Origin: Saprospira grandis DSM 2844
GTDB lineage: Bacteria; Bacteroidota; Bacteroidia; Chitinophagales; Saprospiraceae
Assembly (NCBI RefSeq): GCF_000275825.1
Contig: NZ_JH719942.1
Coordinates: forward strand, 1,855,013 to 1,919,012
DNA: 64,000 bases
Direction: 5' to 3'
The position numbers were made by a program, and so were the translations under genes. Under the pieces are notes generated by a model that was not told the DNA's origin, searched no databases, and was given only the letters and a program-made list of their open reading frames with translations. The number at the start of each line of letters is the position of its first letter. Position 1 is the first letter of the stretch. Below are positions 33,441-41,643 of the stretch, piece by piece.

Positions 33441-34025
33441 ATTAGTTTTCCACAGGCAAATGTGGATAACCCCCATACTTATCCACATTTTATCCACAAT
33501 AGAGATTTTGCCTGTGGATAAAAAAAGTGCAAAAGTGCAAAAGTTGCTCGAATTGTGGGTAACTGCGACTTTATCCACAAAGTTTTCCACAGGAAAATGG
33601 TTGTTTTGGGGCCAAAATGAAATCCACAATGCCTAAATTGTGGATAAGTCTGTTTTTCGTGGAAAAGCCACTGAAAGCCCCAGCTCAAAAGTATTTCATT
33701 TTTTCACAAATGTGCATAAACTTGTGGATAAGCTCAAAAAGCTGTGGATAAGCCATTTTTTAACATTCTGCTCTTCCTTGAGTTATCCACTTATCCACAG
33801 CCCTAATGATAATAAGGGTTTTTTAAAAAATTTATTTCTTTATAATTTATAATAGACTAATTGCTTCAAAAATCAGCTGCGACAAAATGTTTTAATTTTT
33901 GGTTCTACAGCAAAGGAGCAAGCTCTTGCTTTCAGATTAATTTAGGGAGGCTAGTTTTTATTGGGCAGTCAATTTTAAAAAAACAGCCAACTTATTCAGG
34001 CTGTGGAAAAGTTTTGTGGATAACT
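33441..34025. other. Candidate chromosomal replication origin (oriC)
   Basis: Ten perfect 9-mer DnaA boxes (TTATCCACA in either orientation) are seen at 33461, 33479, 33490, 33513, 33571, 33639, 33723, 33743, 33791 and 34015. Near matches lie at 33554, 33583, 33783 and 34002. A very AT-rich stretch at about 33806-33870, with GATAATAAGGG and TTTAAAAAATTTATTTC, could be the unwinding site. No gene overlaps. Genes to the left are mostly on the minus strand and several to the right on the plus strand, as expected for divergent replication. dnaA itself is not adjacent. Confidence 0.85.
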
Positions 34026-34070
34026 GTTCTTTTCGCTTAAAAACTCAATTTGGCCCAAAAGTTTGGAGCG

Positions 34071-34215
34071 AAGCGACTGGCCGAGCGACCTGACCAACGG
34101 GAGCCGACGCAGCGAAGCAAGTAAGAGCGAGCCCCGCAACGACAACAAAACCTTTAGGTTGCAGTTTGACGACTAAAGGGAGTAACCGCCGCCTCAGAAT
34201 ATCAGCGGAGGCCCC
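34071..34215 (+). repeat. GC-rich interspersed repeat, divergent copy 14
   Basis: Contains GAGCGAGCCCCGCAACGAC, the GTTTGACGAC submotif and a terminal GGAGGCCCC. The left core is degraded. It lies between the origin and the heme A synthase gene. Confidence 0.7.
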
Positions 34216-34357
34216 AAAAAAGAAATCAAAACCATTCTTTAGAATAAATCTAAATAGCTTTTTTCTCAACTGTAAAGGCGGAGCATTGTTCAAAAATGGA
34301 GAGCAAGCTCAAAAAAAGGCTGTATTTTGCGGCCCCTCCTTTTTAGCGAAAAAAAGC

Positions 34358-35518
34358 ATGATTCAGATGGAGCATAAAAAAATGCGGTTACCCAAGGCCG
34401 TAAGTATTTGGTTATTGATTGGGGTAGTGATGGTCTTTGCGCAGGTGGTCATTGGTGGAATTACGCGATTGACCGATTCGGGTTTATCGATTACGGAGTG
34501 GGATGTGATTAAGGGGGTTTTGCCGCCGATAGGAGCGGAGCAGTGGGATCTTGCCTTTGAGAAGTACCAAAAGCATACGATTCAGTATGAGAGCATTCAT
34601 GCAGACATGACGCTTTCTGAATTTAAGTTTATTTATTTTTGGGAGTATTTTCATCGTTTGTGGGCTCGAAGCATGGGCTTTGTGTTTTTGTTTCCCTTTT
34701 TGTATTTCTGGCGCAAAAAATGGTTGCCTGCTGGTCTAATGCGAAAGTTGGGCGGGGTAGTGGCCTTGGCGGCTTTAGCGGCTGTATTTGGCTGGATTAT
34801 GGTCAGTTCTGGCTTGAACACGGAAGAATATGTTTGGGTAAATGCCTATCGTTTGACCACGCATTTGTCTATTGCGATTAGTTTGTTGGCCTTATTATTT
34901 TGGGCTAGTTTGAAAGTTTGGCAGCCAGAGACGAAGGATGCTTATCATCGGATATTGCGGAAGCGGGCCTGGCAGATTACGGCTTTAATTGGGTTACAAT
35001 TGGTCCTTGGTGGTCTGATGTCGGGCATGAAAGCGGGCTATGTGGCTCCTCATTTTCCTCATATGGAAGTGGCTGCGGATGGCAGTTGGCAGTGGTTTTC
35101 GGATGTTTTGTATCAATCGGGAGAATGGAAGTGGGAAAACCTTTTGCGTTATAACAAAAACGCTTTTGCTCCAGCTCTGATTCAGGTTTTTCATCGTTTT
35201 ACGGCCTATGTTTTGGCGATATTGATTCCCTTATTGGCTTGGCGGATTCATCGTTCTAAGGTATCTGCTCGTTTGCGAGTGGCCAATGTTCTTTTGCTCT
35301 TGGTGCTGGCCATACAGGTCGGCTTAGGCATTTTCACGGTGATCAATAGTGTGGGCGGCTCAGAGATTTTTCCCACCTTAGGGGTTTTGCATCAGGCTGG
35401 GGGAATGTTGCTCTTATTGGCGATGTTATACCTCAACTATCAGTTTAGTGAGGGGGGGTATTTAGCCACTAAAAAGGTTGAAAGTGGGCCAAAAGCCAAG
35501 GAAAAAGCCCTTGCTTAG
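34358..35518 (+). CDS. ctaA: Heme A synthase (CtaA/COX15)
   Basis: 386 residues from the ATG at 34358; the longer frame from 34166 is translated repeat. It is an eight-helix membrane protein. The first helix leads into GGITRLTDSGLSITEWDVIKG, the family hallmark, quoted in part as GGITRLTDSGLSITEW. Heme-ligand histidines sit in EYFHRLWARSMGF, RLTTHLSIA, VFHRFTAYVL and VLHQAGG. It oxidises the heme O methyl group to the formyl of heme A for cytochrome oxidases. A terminator follows, so the gene is probably transcribed alone. Confidence 0.94.
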   Translation: MIQMEHKKMRLPKAVSIWLLIGVVMVFAQVVIGGITRLTDSGLSITEWDVIKGVLPPIGAEQWDLAFEKYQKHTIQYESIHADMTLSEFKFIYFWEYFHRLWARSMGFVFLFPFLYFWRKKWLPAGLMRKLGGVVALAALAAVFGWIMVSSGLNTEEYVWVNAYRLTTHLSIAISLLALLFWASLKVWQPETKDAYHRILRKRAWQITALIGLQLVLGGLMSGMKAGYVAPHFPHMEVAADGSWQWFSDVLYQSGEWKWENLLRYNKNAFAPALIQVFHRFTAYVLAILIPLLAWRIHRSKVSARLRVANVLLLLVLAIQVGLGIFTVINSVGGSEIFPTLGVLHQAGGMLLLLAMLYLNYQFSEGGYLATKKVESGPKAKEKALA

Positions 35519-35540
35519 AGCCTGAACTTAAAAAATATAC

Positions 35541-35576
35541 GAAAAGACAGGTTTTTATGCCTGTCTTTTCTTTTTT
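35541..35576 (+). terminator. Terminator of ctaA
   Basis: GAAAAGACAGG and CCTGTCTTTTC around a short loop, followed by TTTTTT. Confidence 0.85.
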
Positions 35577-35609
35577 ATTTATATTTTCGTGTATAAATAA
35601 GTCAGCCCT

Positions 35610-36290
35610 ATGTTAGAACCTTTATTGCAGTTATTTTATCCACGTCTCTGTTTAGCTTGTCAGCGGCAGCCCTTACAGCGTCAGCAGCGTGCTTTATGCA
35701 CCTCTTGTCAGTATAAAATTAAGCCTACCAACTATCATTTATTTGAAGAGAACCCTGTAGCGGAGCGTTTTTGGGGGCGTTTGCCTATTACTAGAGCGAG
35801 CACGGCCTATCATTTTGTAAAGGGGGGAATATTGCAGCGTTTGATTCATGAATTGAAATATGGTCATCGGCCAGAGATTGGGGAAGAGTTGGGGCGAAGT
35901 TATGGTCGTTTATTGGCTGAGGAGCCTTTTTGGAAATCGGTAGATTATATTATTCCGGTTCCTTTGCATCCTAAAAAGCGGCATCAGCGGGGGTATAATC
36001 AGGCGGCGCGATGGGCTTCGGGATTATCGGAGAGTTTGGGGGTGCCTTGGTCCGAGAAGTTTTTATTGCGGGCCAGTTATACGGAGAGTCAGACCCGCAA
36101 GAGTCGAGAAGAGCGTTTTGCCAATGTTTCGGATGCTTTTGTCTTGCGGCAGGCCGATAAGCTGCGTCATAAGCACATTATGCTGGTGGATGATGTTATG
36201 ACCACAGGAGCGACCATAGAGGCCTGTGCCAAGCATTTATTGAAGGCGCAGATTTCGCTTAGTGTAGTTTGTATTGCTTTGGCGCCTTAG
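35610..36290 (+). CDS. ComF-family phosphoribosyltransferase-like protein
   Basis: 226 residues. An N-terminal zinc-binding double-wing motif has Cys pairs (CLACQ and CTSCQ, about residues 14-34). The PRTase core follows, with IIPVPLHPKKRHQRGYNQA and the PRPP-binding loop IMLVDDVMTTGATIEA near the C-terminus. ComF proteins act in natural DNA uptake, and in some species in single-strand DNA handling. No other competence gene is adjacent. Its stop overlaps the stop of the converging PaiB-like gene by 4 nt. Confidence 0.9.
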   Translation: MLEPLLQLFYPRLCLACQRQPLQRQQRALCTSCQYKIKPTNYHLFEENPVAERFWGRLPITRASTAYHFVKGGILQRLIHELKYGHRPEIGEELGRSYGRLLAEEPFWKSVDYIIPVPLHPKKRHQRGYNQAARWASGLSESLGVPWSEKFLLRASYTESQTRKSREERFANVSDAFVLRQADKLRHKHIMLVDDVMTTGATIEACAKHLLKAQISLSVVCIALAP

Positions 36291-36904
36291 TCTTTGAGGG
36301 TTTGGAGTTGCAGAATGGCTTGAGCGAGTTGTTGGTCCATGAGGTGTTTAGAGTTTTGGAGGGTTTTTAGGATGGTTAATTGTTCGGCTTGGCTTTTATT
36401 TTGGCTAATTTTCAGGCAAAGGTCAATATCTGTTACTTTAATTTGGAAGGCCAGTAATTCGCCGGAGAGGGCCGCTAAGTACTTTTGTGGGAGTTGTTCC
36501 CACTGCGGCCAATAAGAGGGCTCAAAAGCCAAAATACTCTCTTCTAAGAGCTGTTTTTGACCCAATTGGTCCAAGACAGATAGCTGTCCATGAACTTGCA
36601 GGGCCAAATAGTTCCAAGTGGGGACATTTTGGTTATGCTGATAATGTTTGGGCGAGATATAGGCATAGGGGCCTTGAAAATGGATCAAGACCTCTTGTTT
36701 ATCCTGTTTTAGGAAGCTTTGGGCCTGTGGATTGGCTAGGGCTAGATGGCTTTTGAGTAGGAGAGGGCCAGACCAAACAAAGGGCAAGGGAGTGGCCCAA
36801 AGTTGGCCCTCTTGCTGAGATTGCAAAAGGCCGAAGGGATATTGCTCTTTCATCCATTGAAGTTGGGCGGGAGCATTGCTTTTGAAGCTTTTGGGAATAT
36901 ACAT
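36287..36904 (-). CDS. PaiB-like FMN-binding protein
   Basis: 205 residues from the ATG at 36904, where MYIPKSFKSN begins as in the family. Conserved segments include PFGLLQSQQEGQLWATPLPF, KSHLALANPQ and GPYAYISPKHYQ followed by VPTWNYLALQVHGQL. PaiB of Bacillus was described as a negative transcriptional regulator, but its FMN-binding split-barrel fold is related to PNPOx-like proteins. Activity here is unknown. The C-terminal helix ends in many Gln residues. Confidence 0.85.
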   Translation of the reverse strand: MYIPKSFKSNAPAQLQWMKEQYPFGLLQSQQEGQLWATPLPFVWSGPLLLKSHLALANPQAQSFLKQDKQEVLIHFQGPYAYISPKHYQHNQNVPTWNYLALQVHGQLSVLDQLGQKQLLEESILAFEPSYWPQWEQLPQKYLAALSGELLAFQIKVTDIDLCLKISQNKSQAEQLTILKTLQNSKHLMDQQLAQAILQLQTLKD

Positions 36905-36930
36905 AGGCGGTAGAATTAAATTTGGAGCGT

Positions 36931-37069
36931 ACAGGCCCATCAGGGCCGCAGGCTGAGGGATGGGCAACAGTGGCCCGAAGGGCCAGACCCAGCCGCCTTT
37001 GGCGGCGCAGGGCCGAGCGATCAGCGAGCTGTGAGACAGCCCGACCCGAGCGAAGCGAGGGGCAGCCCC
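36931..37069 (+). repeat. GC-rich interspersed repeat, type B, copy 15
   Basis: GGCTGAGGGATGGGC core to GGGGCAGCCCC, with cassettes GCCGCC-ttt-GGCGGC and GAGCGAAGCGAGG. Confidence 0.88.
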
Positions 37070-37078
37070 AAAATAAAA

Positions 37079-37108
37079 AAAGCGCCAGCCCCTAAGGGCC
37101 AGCGCTAA
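37079..37108 (-). terminator. Probable terminator of the M1 peptidase gene
   Basis: AGCGC-ca-GCCC pairs with GGGC-c-AGCGCT around CTAA. A poly-A run on the plus strand gives the T tract for the minus strand. Confidence 0.6.
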
Positions 37109-37112
37109 ATAT

Positions 37113-39377
37113 TTATTGACGAGGGCTAAACATCTCGAAGCGAGTAGGTTTGCGACGTCTGGGGAAGTAGTTATTTTCCCGTTCTACATCGGCAGTTTCT
37201 AGGTAAGGATCTAAAATGAACTCCTTGATTTCCTTTTCGGTAACAAAGACTTTAGAGACCTTATTGCTATTGTAGCGCCAAATTTCGGCGGGAATATAGC
37301 GGACTTCAGAGCTACCGTCTACGTATTTCAGCTCGATAATAATGGGCATCACTAGGCCACCCACATTTTTAAAATCGACCTGATAGTAGTTGTAATCTTT
37401 GGCCAACACTTCTTTTTCTTCGGTGCTAAGATTTTGGTAAGCAAAGAGCGAATTGCGCTGTGTTTCCTCATCTACACGGTATTTGTCGCGATCATTGTAC
37501 TCATCGCGAAGGTCGGGATAGCGTTCCATGACGGTTTGTTTGACCGACTCCTTATTGCGGATATCTCCGATATAAGTGGGGTCTTCGGCATCCCAGATTT
37601 TCTGCATGCTCATCTCTTGCTCTGGGTTGAAGGTATTGAGATGGTAGTGTGTAATTTCGTCTAGAGAAATATCTACATGATCGGTGCCATAGAACCAACC
37701 TCTCCAGAACCAATCGAGGTCTACGCCAGAGGCATCTTCCATTGTGCGGAAGAAATCGGCGGGAGTGGGGTGTTTGAACTTCCAGCGGTTGGCATATTCC
37801 TTAAAGGCGTGGTCAAATAGTTCGCGGCCCATGATAGTTTCGCGCAAAATATTGAGAGCTGTAGCGGGTTTTCCGTAGGCATTATTGCCAAATTGCAGGA
37901 TAGATTCCGAGTTGGTCATAATGGGAACGATACCGTTTTTATCGCCGCCCATGTAATCGGTAATTTTGTAGGCTGGACCACGGCGGCAGGGGTAGTCGCG
38001 CTCCCATTCTACCTCGGTAAGGTACTGCAAAAAGGTGTTGAGGCCTTCATCCATCCAGGTCCATTGACGTTCGTCAGAGTTCACGATCATGGGGAAATAG
38101 TTGTGCCCAATTTCGTGGATAATCACGCCAATCATGCCGTACTTTAGGCGCTCTGAATAGGTTCCATCAGGACGAGGGCGGCCATAGTTGAAGCAAATCA
38201 TGGGGTACTCCATACCCGTAAAGTTGGCATGGCTAGAAATGGCCACGGGGTAGGGGTAGTCAAAAGTATAGTTAGAGTAAGTTTTGAGAGTGTGCACAAC
38301 GGCACGAGTTGAGTATTTGTCCCAAAGGCCCATACATTCTTTGGGGTAGTAAGAAATGGCCAGTACATTGCGATCGCCAAACTGTACGCCTTGGGCATCC
38401 CAAATCAATTTGCGAGAGGCGACAAAGGCTACATCACGCACATTAGAGGCATAGAAGCGCCAAGTTTCACTACCTTCGTCTTTTTTGCTTTCATTGGCTT
38501 TGGCTTCTTCTTCTGTAATGATGAAAACGGGATCTTTGGCCGTTCTGGCTTTTTCGATACGCTCACGTTCTGTTTTGCTCAATACGTCTTTGCTATTTTG
38601 CAAAACACCAGTGGCGCCCACGATAAAGTTTTTGGGTACGGTAATCTCTAGGTTGAAGTTACCAAAGCTGAGAGTAAATTCTCCACGGCCCATAAACTGT
38701 TTATTTTGCCAACCATCTACAGCGTTGTAGGCACACATCCGAGGATAAAACTGGGCAATATTGTACATGTAGTTATCATCTTCTGGAAAATACTCATAAC
38801 CTGAGCGGGCACGAGTTTTAATTCCATCATTGATATTGTACCACCATTTCACATCAAACTCAAACTTTTCGCCAGGTTTTAGTGGACGGTCCAAATCGAT
38901 TCTCATCATGGTTTTATTGATGGTATACTTTAGGGTTTCGCCTTTTTTACCACTGACTTTCTCAATCTTAAAGCCTCCATCAAAGTCATTGAACAGCTCC
39001 ATTACTTGATAGCTATACATTTGATTATCAATCTTTTGGGGTTCTGTTATTTGGGCGTCAGAACCTTGTGCACGTACATTTTGGTCCAGTTGCAACCAAA
39101 GGTAAGAGAGTTCATCGGGCGAGTTGTTGTAATAGGCAATGCGTTCTTTGCCATAAATTCGCTGTTTTTCATCGTCCAAACGAACCTGAATATTATAGTC
39201 GGCTCGTTGCTGCCAATACTTATGCCCTGGGGCTCCAGCTGCATTATGGTATTGGTTGGGCGTGGGCAACTCTTCATAGAGCTGCTTAAATTTTTCATGA
39301 GCACGTTCTTCTTGTGCCCAGCCATACTGCGCCAATAAAAAAAGGCTAAGTATAGCAAGTAGTGATCGTTTTAGCAT
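37113..39377 (-). CDS. M1-family aminopeptidase-like protein
   Basis: 754 residues with a signal peptide ending GWAQ. The gluzincin motif HEIGHNYFP is followed 18 residues on by the Glu of WTWMDEGLNTF. A GMEYPMICF segment replaces the GxMEN exopeptidase motif of classical M1 enzymes. The N-terminal saddle domain is intact (YNIQVRLDDEKQRIYG). The protein should be periplasmic or outer-surface. The altered GAMEN segment makes strict aminopeptidase activity uncertain. Such genes are often near HupE/UreJ and DUF6702 genes in Bacteroidota, as here. Confidence 0.9.
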   Translation of the reverse strand: MLKRSLLAILSLFLLAQYGWAQEERAHEKFKQLYEELPTPNQYHNAAGAPGHKYWQQRADYNIQVRLDDEKQRIYGKERIAYYNNSPDELSYLWLQLDQNVRAQGSDAQITEPQKIDNQMYSYQVMELFNDFDGGFKIEKVSGKKGETLKYTINKTMMRIDLDRPLKPGEKFEFDVKWWYNINDGIKTRARSGYEYFPEDDNYMYNIAQFYPRMCAYNAVDGWQNKQFMGRGEFTLSFGNFNLEITVPKNFIVGATGVLQNSKDVLSKTERERIEKARTAKDPVFIITEEEAKANESKKDEGSETWRFYASNVRDVAFVASRKLIWDAQGVQFGDRNVLAISYYPKECMGLWDKYSTRAVVHTLKTYSNYTFDYPYPVAISSHANFTGMEYPMICFNYGRPRPDGTYSERLKYGMIGVIIHEIGHNYFPMIVNSDERQWTWMDEGLNTFLQYLTEVEWERDYPCRRGPAYKITDYMGGDKNGIVPIMTNSESILQFGNNAYGKPATALNILRETIMGRELFDHAFKEYANRWKFKHPTPADFFRTMEDASGVDLDWFWRGWFYGTDHVDISLDEITHYHLNTFNPEQEMSMQKIWDAEDPTYIGDIRNKESVKQTVMERYPDLRDEYNDRDKYRVDEETQRNSLFAYQNLSTEEKEVLAKDYNYYQVDFKNVGGLVMPIIIELKYVDGSSEVRYIPAEIWRYNSNKVSKVFVTEKEIKEFILDPYLETADVERENNYFPRRRKPTRFEMFSPRQ

Positions 39378-39420
39378 AATTGGAAATATCTAAATTTAAT
39401 GAACAAGATGTTGTGTTTTT

Positions 39421-39640
39421 GGGGCCTCCGTCTCGCTGTGCTCGTTGGCGGTTACTCCCTTTGGTCGTCGAACTGCGGCCTGAAGGCCTTGTTGTCGTTT
39501 CGGGGCTCGCTGTTCGCTCGGCCCTGCGGCGGCTTTGCCGCCTGGGTCTGGCCTTCGGCCACCCCTGCACCTCGGTTACTCCCTTCGGTCGTCGAACTGC
39601 GGCCTAAAGGCCTTGTTGTGGCCGTATGGCCTTCGGCCAT
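39421..39640 (-). repeat. GC-rich interspersed repeat, compound copy 16
   Basis: A type A element interrupted by two copies of a submodule, GGTTACTCCCTT(T/C)GGTCGTC plus GAACTGCGGCC and CTTGTTGT, at about 39450 and 39575. The compound is about 100 bp longer than ordinary copies. Confidence 0.8.
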
Positions 39641-39642
39641 AT

Positions 39643-40239
39643 TTAGCCCAGAAATAGCTCGGCGCCTTTTTCTAGGCAAAGCAAAAAGGCAATACCCGCC
39701 ACAGCCGAAGAAACCACTAAGGTCCAGTCTCTTTGTGCTTTATGGGCCAATTCTACAAAGATATAATTAAAGGCAAAACAGATGGCCACAATCAAAAGTT
39801 GCCCAATTTCTAGGCCCAAATTAAAGCCCAAAAGAGGCGTTAATAGGCTTTCATTGGCCACTAAGGTCTCTTTGAGGAAGTTGGAAAAACCCAAACCATG
39901 AATGATTCCAAAGGCCGCAATCAGGCCATAAGCCCAGTTTTTATTGATTTTTGCCCCTCTCTCTGAGGGGGGATAACTGATATTTTGAACACAGCTAGCC
40001 ATAATACTCACTGGAATCAAAAACTCAATTAGTGCAGACCAAACGGGAACAATTTCAAAGGTGGCCAAAGCCAAGGCGATAGAGTGCCCTAGGGTAAAGG
40101 CAGTAACCAAAATAGCCACGGTCCGCCAGTCATGTATCCGCCAACTAGCACAAATGGCAATGATAAATAGAATGTGGTCGTAGCCGTAGGGGTCTGTAAT
40201 ATGCTCTAACCCTAACTGAAAGTAGAGGCCAAAATTCAT
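39643..40239 (-). CDS. HupE/UreJ-family membrane protein
   Basis: 198 residues with six predicted membrane helices. Conserved histidine and acidic residues of the family are present in LGLEHITDPYGYDHILFI, FTLGHSIALAL and IHGLGFS. HupE/UreJ members are linked to nickel or cobalt handling, but the Bacteroidota group with this short form has no proven substrate. The gene diverges from the DUF6702 gene 91 bp away, and the two are likely functional partners. Confidence 0.85.
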   Translation of the reverse strand: MNFGLYFQLGLEHITDPYGYDHILFIIAICASWRIHDWRTVAILVTAFTLGHSIALALATFEIVPVWSALIEFLIPVSIMASCVQNISYPPSERGAKINKNWAYGLIAAFGIIHGLGFSNFLKETLVANESLLTPLLGFNLGLEIGQLLIVAICFAFNYIFVELAHKAQRDWTLVVSSAVAGIAFLLCLEKGAELFLG

Positions 40240-40330
40240 GTAGTCAATTTAAAATGGTGATATATTTGTTCTTCAAGATCAAATTTAATGTACCAAGTTT
40301 TTATAAAATACAATCAAAAATACGACTCAG

Positions 40331-40873
40331 ATGCCTAGCTTTTTGACAATTAGTCTACTTTGTTCGATTTTATGGCCTTTTTCTCTGGCCAAACCAGCCC
40401 AAACAACGGCCCCAAAAGACCACCCTATTTACCTTTCTGTTGCCGAAATAGATTATAAAGAGGAGGAACAAGCCCTGCAAATTTCTATCAAGCTCTTTGT
40501 AGACGATTTTGAACAGCTTTTTTCTAAACGCTTAGGAGAAACTGTTGAAATTGGCACCGATCGAGAGCATCCTCAGGCCAATGAATTACTCGCCAATTAT
40601 GTCCAACAGCATTTCAAATTGAAGGCGGATGGTCAAGCTATACAATATAAGTACTTGGGCAAGGAAATGGGGGAGAAGCGAAATATCTATGAATGCTATG
40701 TTTTCTTAGAGGCTAAAAATCTATCGCCTTTTGCCCAGCTCACGATTAATAATAGCCTATTAATTGAGGAGCATTTCAATCAACTGAATTTTGCCGCCTG
40801 CCATACCAAAAGCCAAGGAGTCCAGAAAGTAATTAGCCGAAAAGGAAGGGAGGTTCAAAAAGTAAAATGGTAA
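40331..40873 (+). CDS. DUF6702-like secreted protein
   Basis: 180 residues with a signal peptide ending SLAKPAQ. The mature part starts with HPIYLSVAEIDYKEEEQALQ, includes ISIKLFVDDFEQLF and closes with the paired segments YVFLEAKNLSPFAQLTINN and FNQLNFAACHTK. This pattern fits a Bacteroidota periplasmic family of unknown function usually next to HupE/UreJ and M1 peptidase genes. No catalytic motif is visible. Confidence 0.75.
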   Translation: MPSFLTISLLCSILWPFSLAKPAQTTAPKDHPIYLSVAEIDYKEEEQALQISIKLFVDDFEQLFSKRLGETVEIGTDREHPQANELLANYVQQHFKLKADGQAIQYKYLGKEMGEKRNIYECYVFLEAKNLSPFAQLTINNSLLIEEHFNQLNFAACHTKSQGVQKVISRKGREVQKVKW

Positions 40874-41004
40874 TTAATTTGATTAATTACGGTCTTGTTG
40901 AGAATTTTCATCCACAATTAACTTTGCTTGTTGATTGTGGATAACTTTTTTGTGGAAAACTTCTTAGGGGTTTTCCACATTTCTTTTTGCAGTTTTCCAC
41001 AAAT

Positions 41005-41020
41005 TGTTCCACGTGGAACA
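41005..41020. promoter_or_regulatory. parS: parS-like site
   Basis: TGTTCCACGTGGAACA, a perfect 16-bp palindrome matching the universal ParB-binding consensus TGTTYCACGTGRAACA. Confidence 0.85.
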
Positions 41021-41126
41021 TGTTGATAAGTTTTGTGGAAAACTAGAATTGCACTCAAATAAAAAATTGAAAACTTACTCACAATTGAGTTGTGGAAAAC
41101 CTGAATTGATTGTGAAATGCGACTAA

Positions 41127-41142
41127 TGTTCCACGTGGAACA
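41127..41142. promoter_or_regulatory. parS: parS-like site
   Basis: A second perfect TGTTCCACGTGGAACA, 122 bp from the first. Confidence 0.85.
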
Positions 41143-41219
41143 TATTGATCCGTGGAAAAACGTGGAACATATCCACAATGTTTTTGTGGAAAACTGATAA
41201 AATTGTGGAGAAATGGCAG

Positions 41220-41235
41220 TGTTCCACCTGGAACA
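41220..41235. promoter_or_regulatory. parS: parS-like site, one central mismatch
   Basis: TGTTCCACCTGGAACA, one change at the centre of the palindrome. It may be a weak ParB site. Confidence 0.6.
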
Positions 41236-41323
41236 ATTTGAAAGCGTGGAAAAACGTGGAACATATCCACAATTTATTGTGGATAACTTAGGGTTTTTTG
41301 TGGATAATTGCCAATGAAAAAAT

Positions 41324-41358
41324 GGAGCTGTACAGAATATTAGTACAGCTCTTTTTTT
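41324..41358 (+). terminator. Intrinsic terminator right of the parS/DnaA cluster
   Basis: GAGCTGTAC pairs with GTACAGCTC, followed by TTTTTTT. No gene lies directly upstream, so it may shield the cluster from transcription of the DUF6702 gene. Confidence 0.75.
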
Positions 41359-41378
41359 CTGTGCGATTCTCAGCGCTT
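41355..41378 (+). repeat. 24-nt direct repeat, copy 1
   Basis: TTTTCTGTGCGATTCTCAGC followed by GCTT. The same sequence recurs at about 46768-46791, in both cases just to the right of a parS group. Confidence 0.7.
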
Positions 41379-41453
41379 TGAATTTTTGGTCCAATTAGCC
41401 ATTGAGCGAAGTTATTTTGCCTTAACGTTGAGGTTTTCCGCCAGAAGCAATTC

Positions 41454-41583
41454 GGCTGAGGGGCTGTAGCAGGGCGGCGAAGCCGCAGACCCAGCAAAAT
41501 GAGCGCAGCGAAATTTTGCGCAGGGCCGAGCAGACTTGCGAGCTGCGCAATGGCCCGACCCGCCCGCAGGGCGGGGCAGCCCC
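41454..41583 (+). repeat. GC-rich interspersed repeat, type B, copy 17
   Basis: GGCTGAGGGGCTGTAGC to GGGGCAGCCCC with cassette AAAAT-gagcgcagcg-AAATTTTG. Confidence 0.88.
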
Positions 41584-41584
41584 A

Positions 41585-41622
41585 AAAAAAAGAGGAAGCA
41601 GATATAGATCTACTTCCTCATC
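41585..41622 (-). terminator. Terminator of the homoserine kinase-like gene
   Basis: GAGGAAG-AGAT pairs with ATCT-CTTCCTC around ATAG. The poly-A to its left provides the T tract on the minus strand, 22 bp past the stop. Confidence 0.85.
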
Positions 41623-41643
41623 GTTATTTTTAGCGCAAAGGGA

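Larger units (their letters stand above)
40930..41310. other. Second DnaA-box cluster with parS-like sites
   Basis: Perfect DnaA boxes at 40936, 41278 and 41299, with many TGTGGAAAA-type one-mismatch boxes (40951, 40971, 40993, 41034, 41091). A 29-bp direct repeat that includes CGTGGAACATATCCACA occurs at 41151-41179 and 41245-41273. Two perfect and one near-perfect parS-like palindromes are interspersed. No gene is present. It may be an auxiliary origin element, a DnaA titration site or the ParB loading centre. Confidence 0.75.

Noticed and set aside
33176-33852. Several short frames in the DnaA-box region
   Set aside because: AT-rich, low-complexity translations overlapping the origin candidate; the DnaA boxes explain the sequence better.
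39399-39770. 123-residue plus-strand frame
   Set aside because: Runs through the compound repeat and antisense to the HupE/UreJ gene.
41151-41273. Possible CRISPR-like array from the 29-bp repeat
   Set aside because: Only two units, spaced 94 bp apart, built of DnaA and parS half-sites, and no cas genes nearby.
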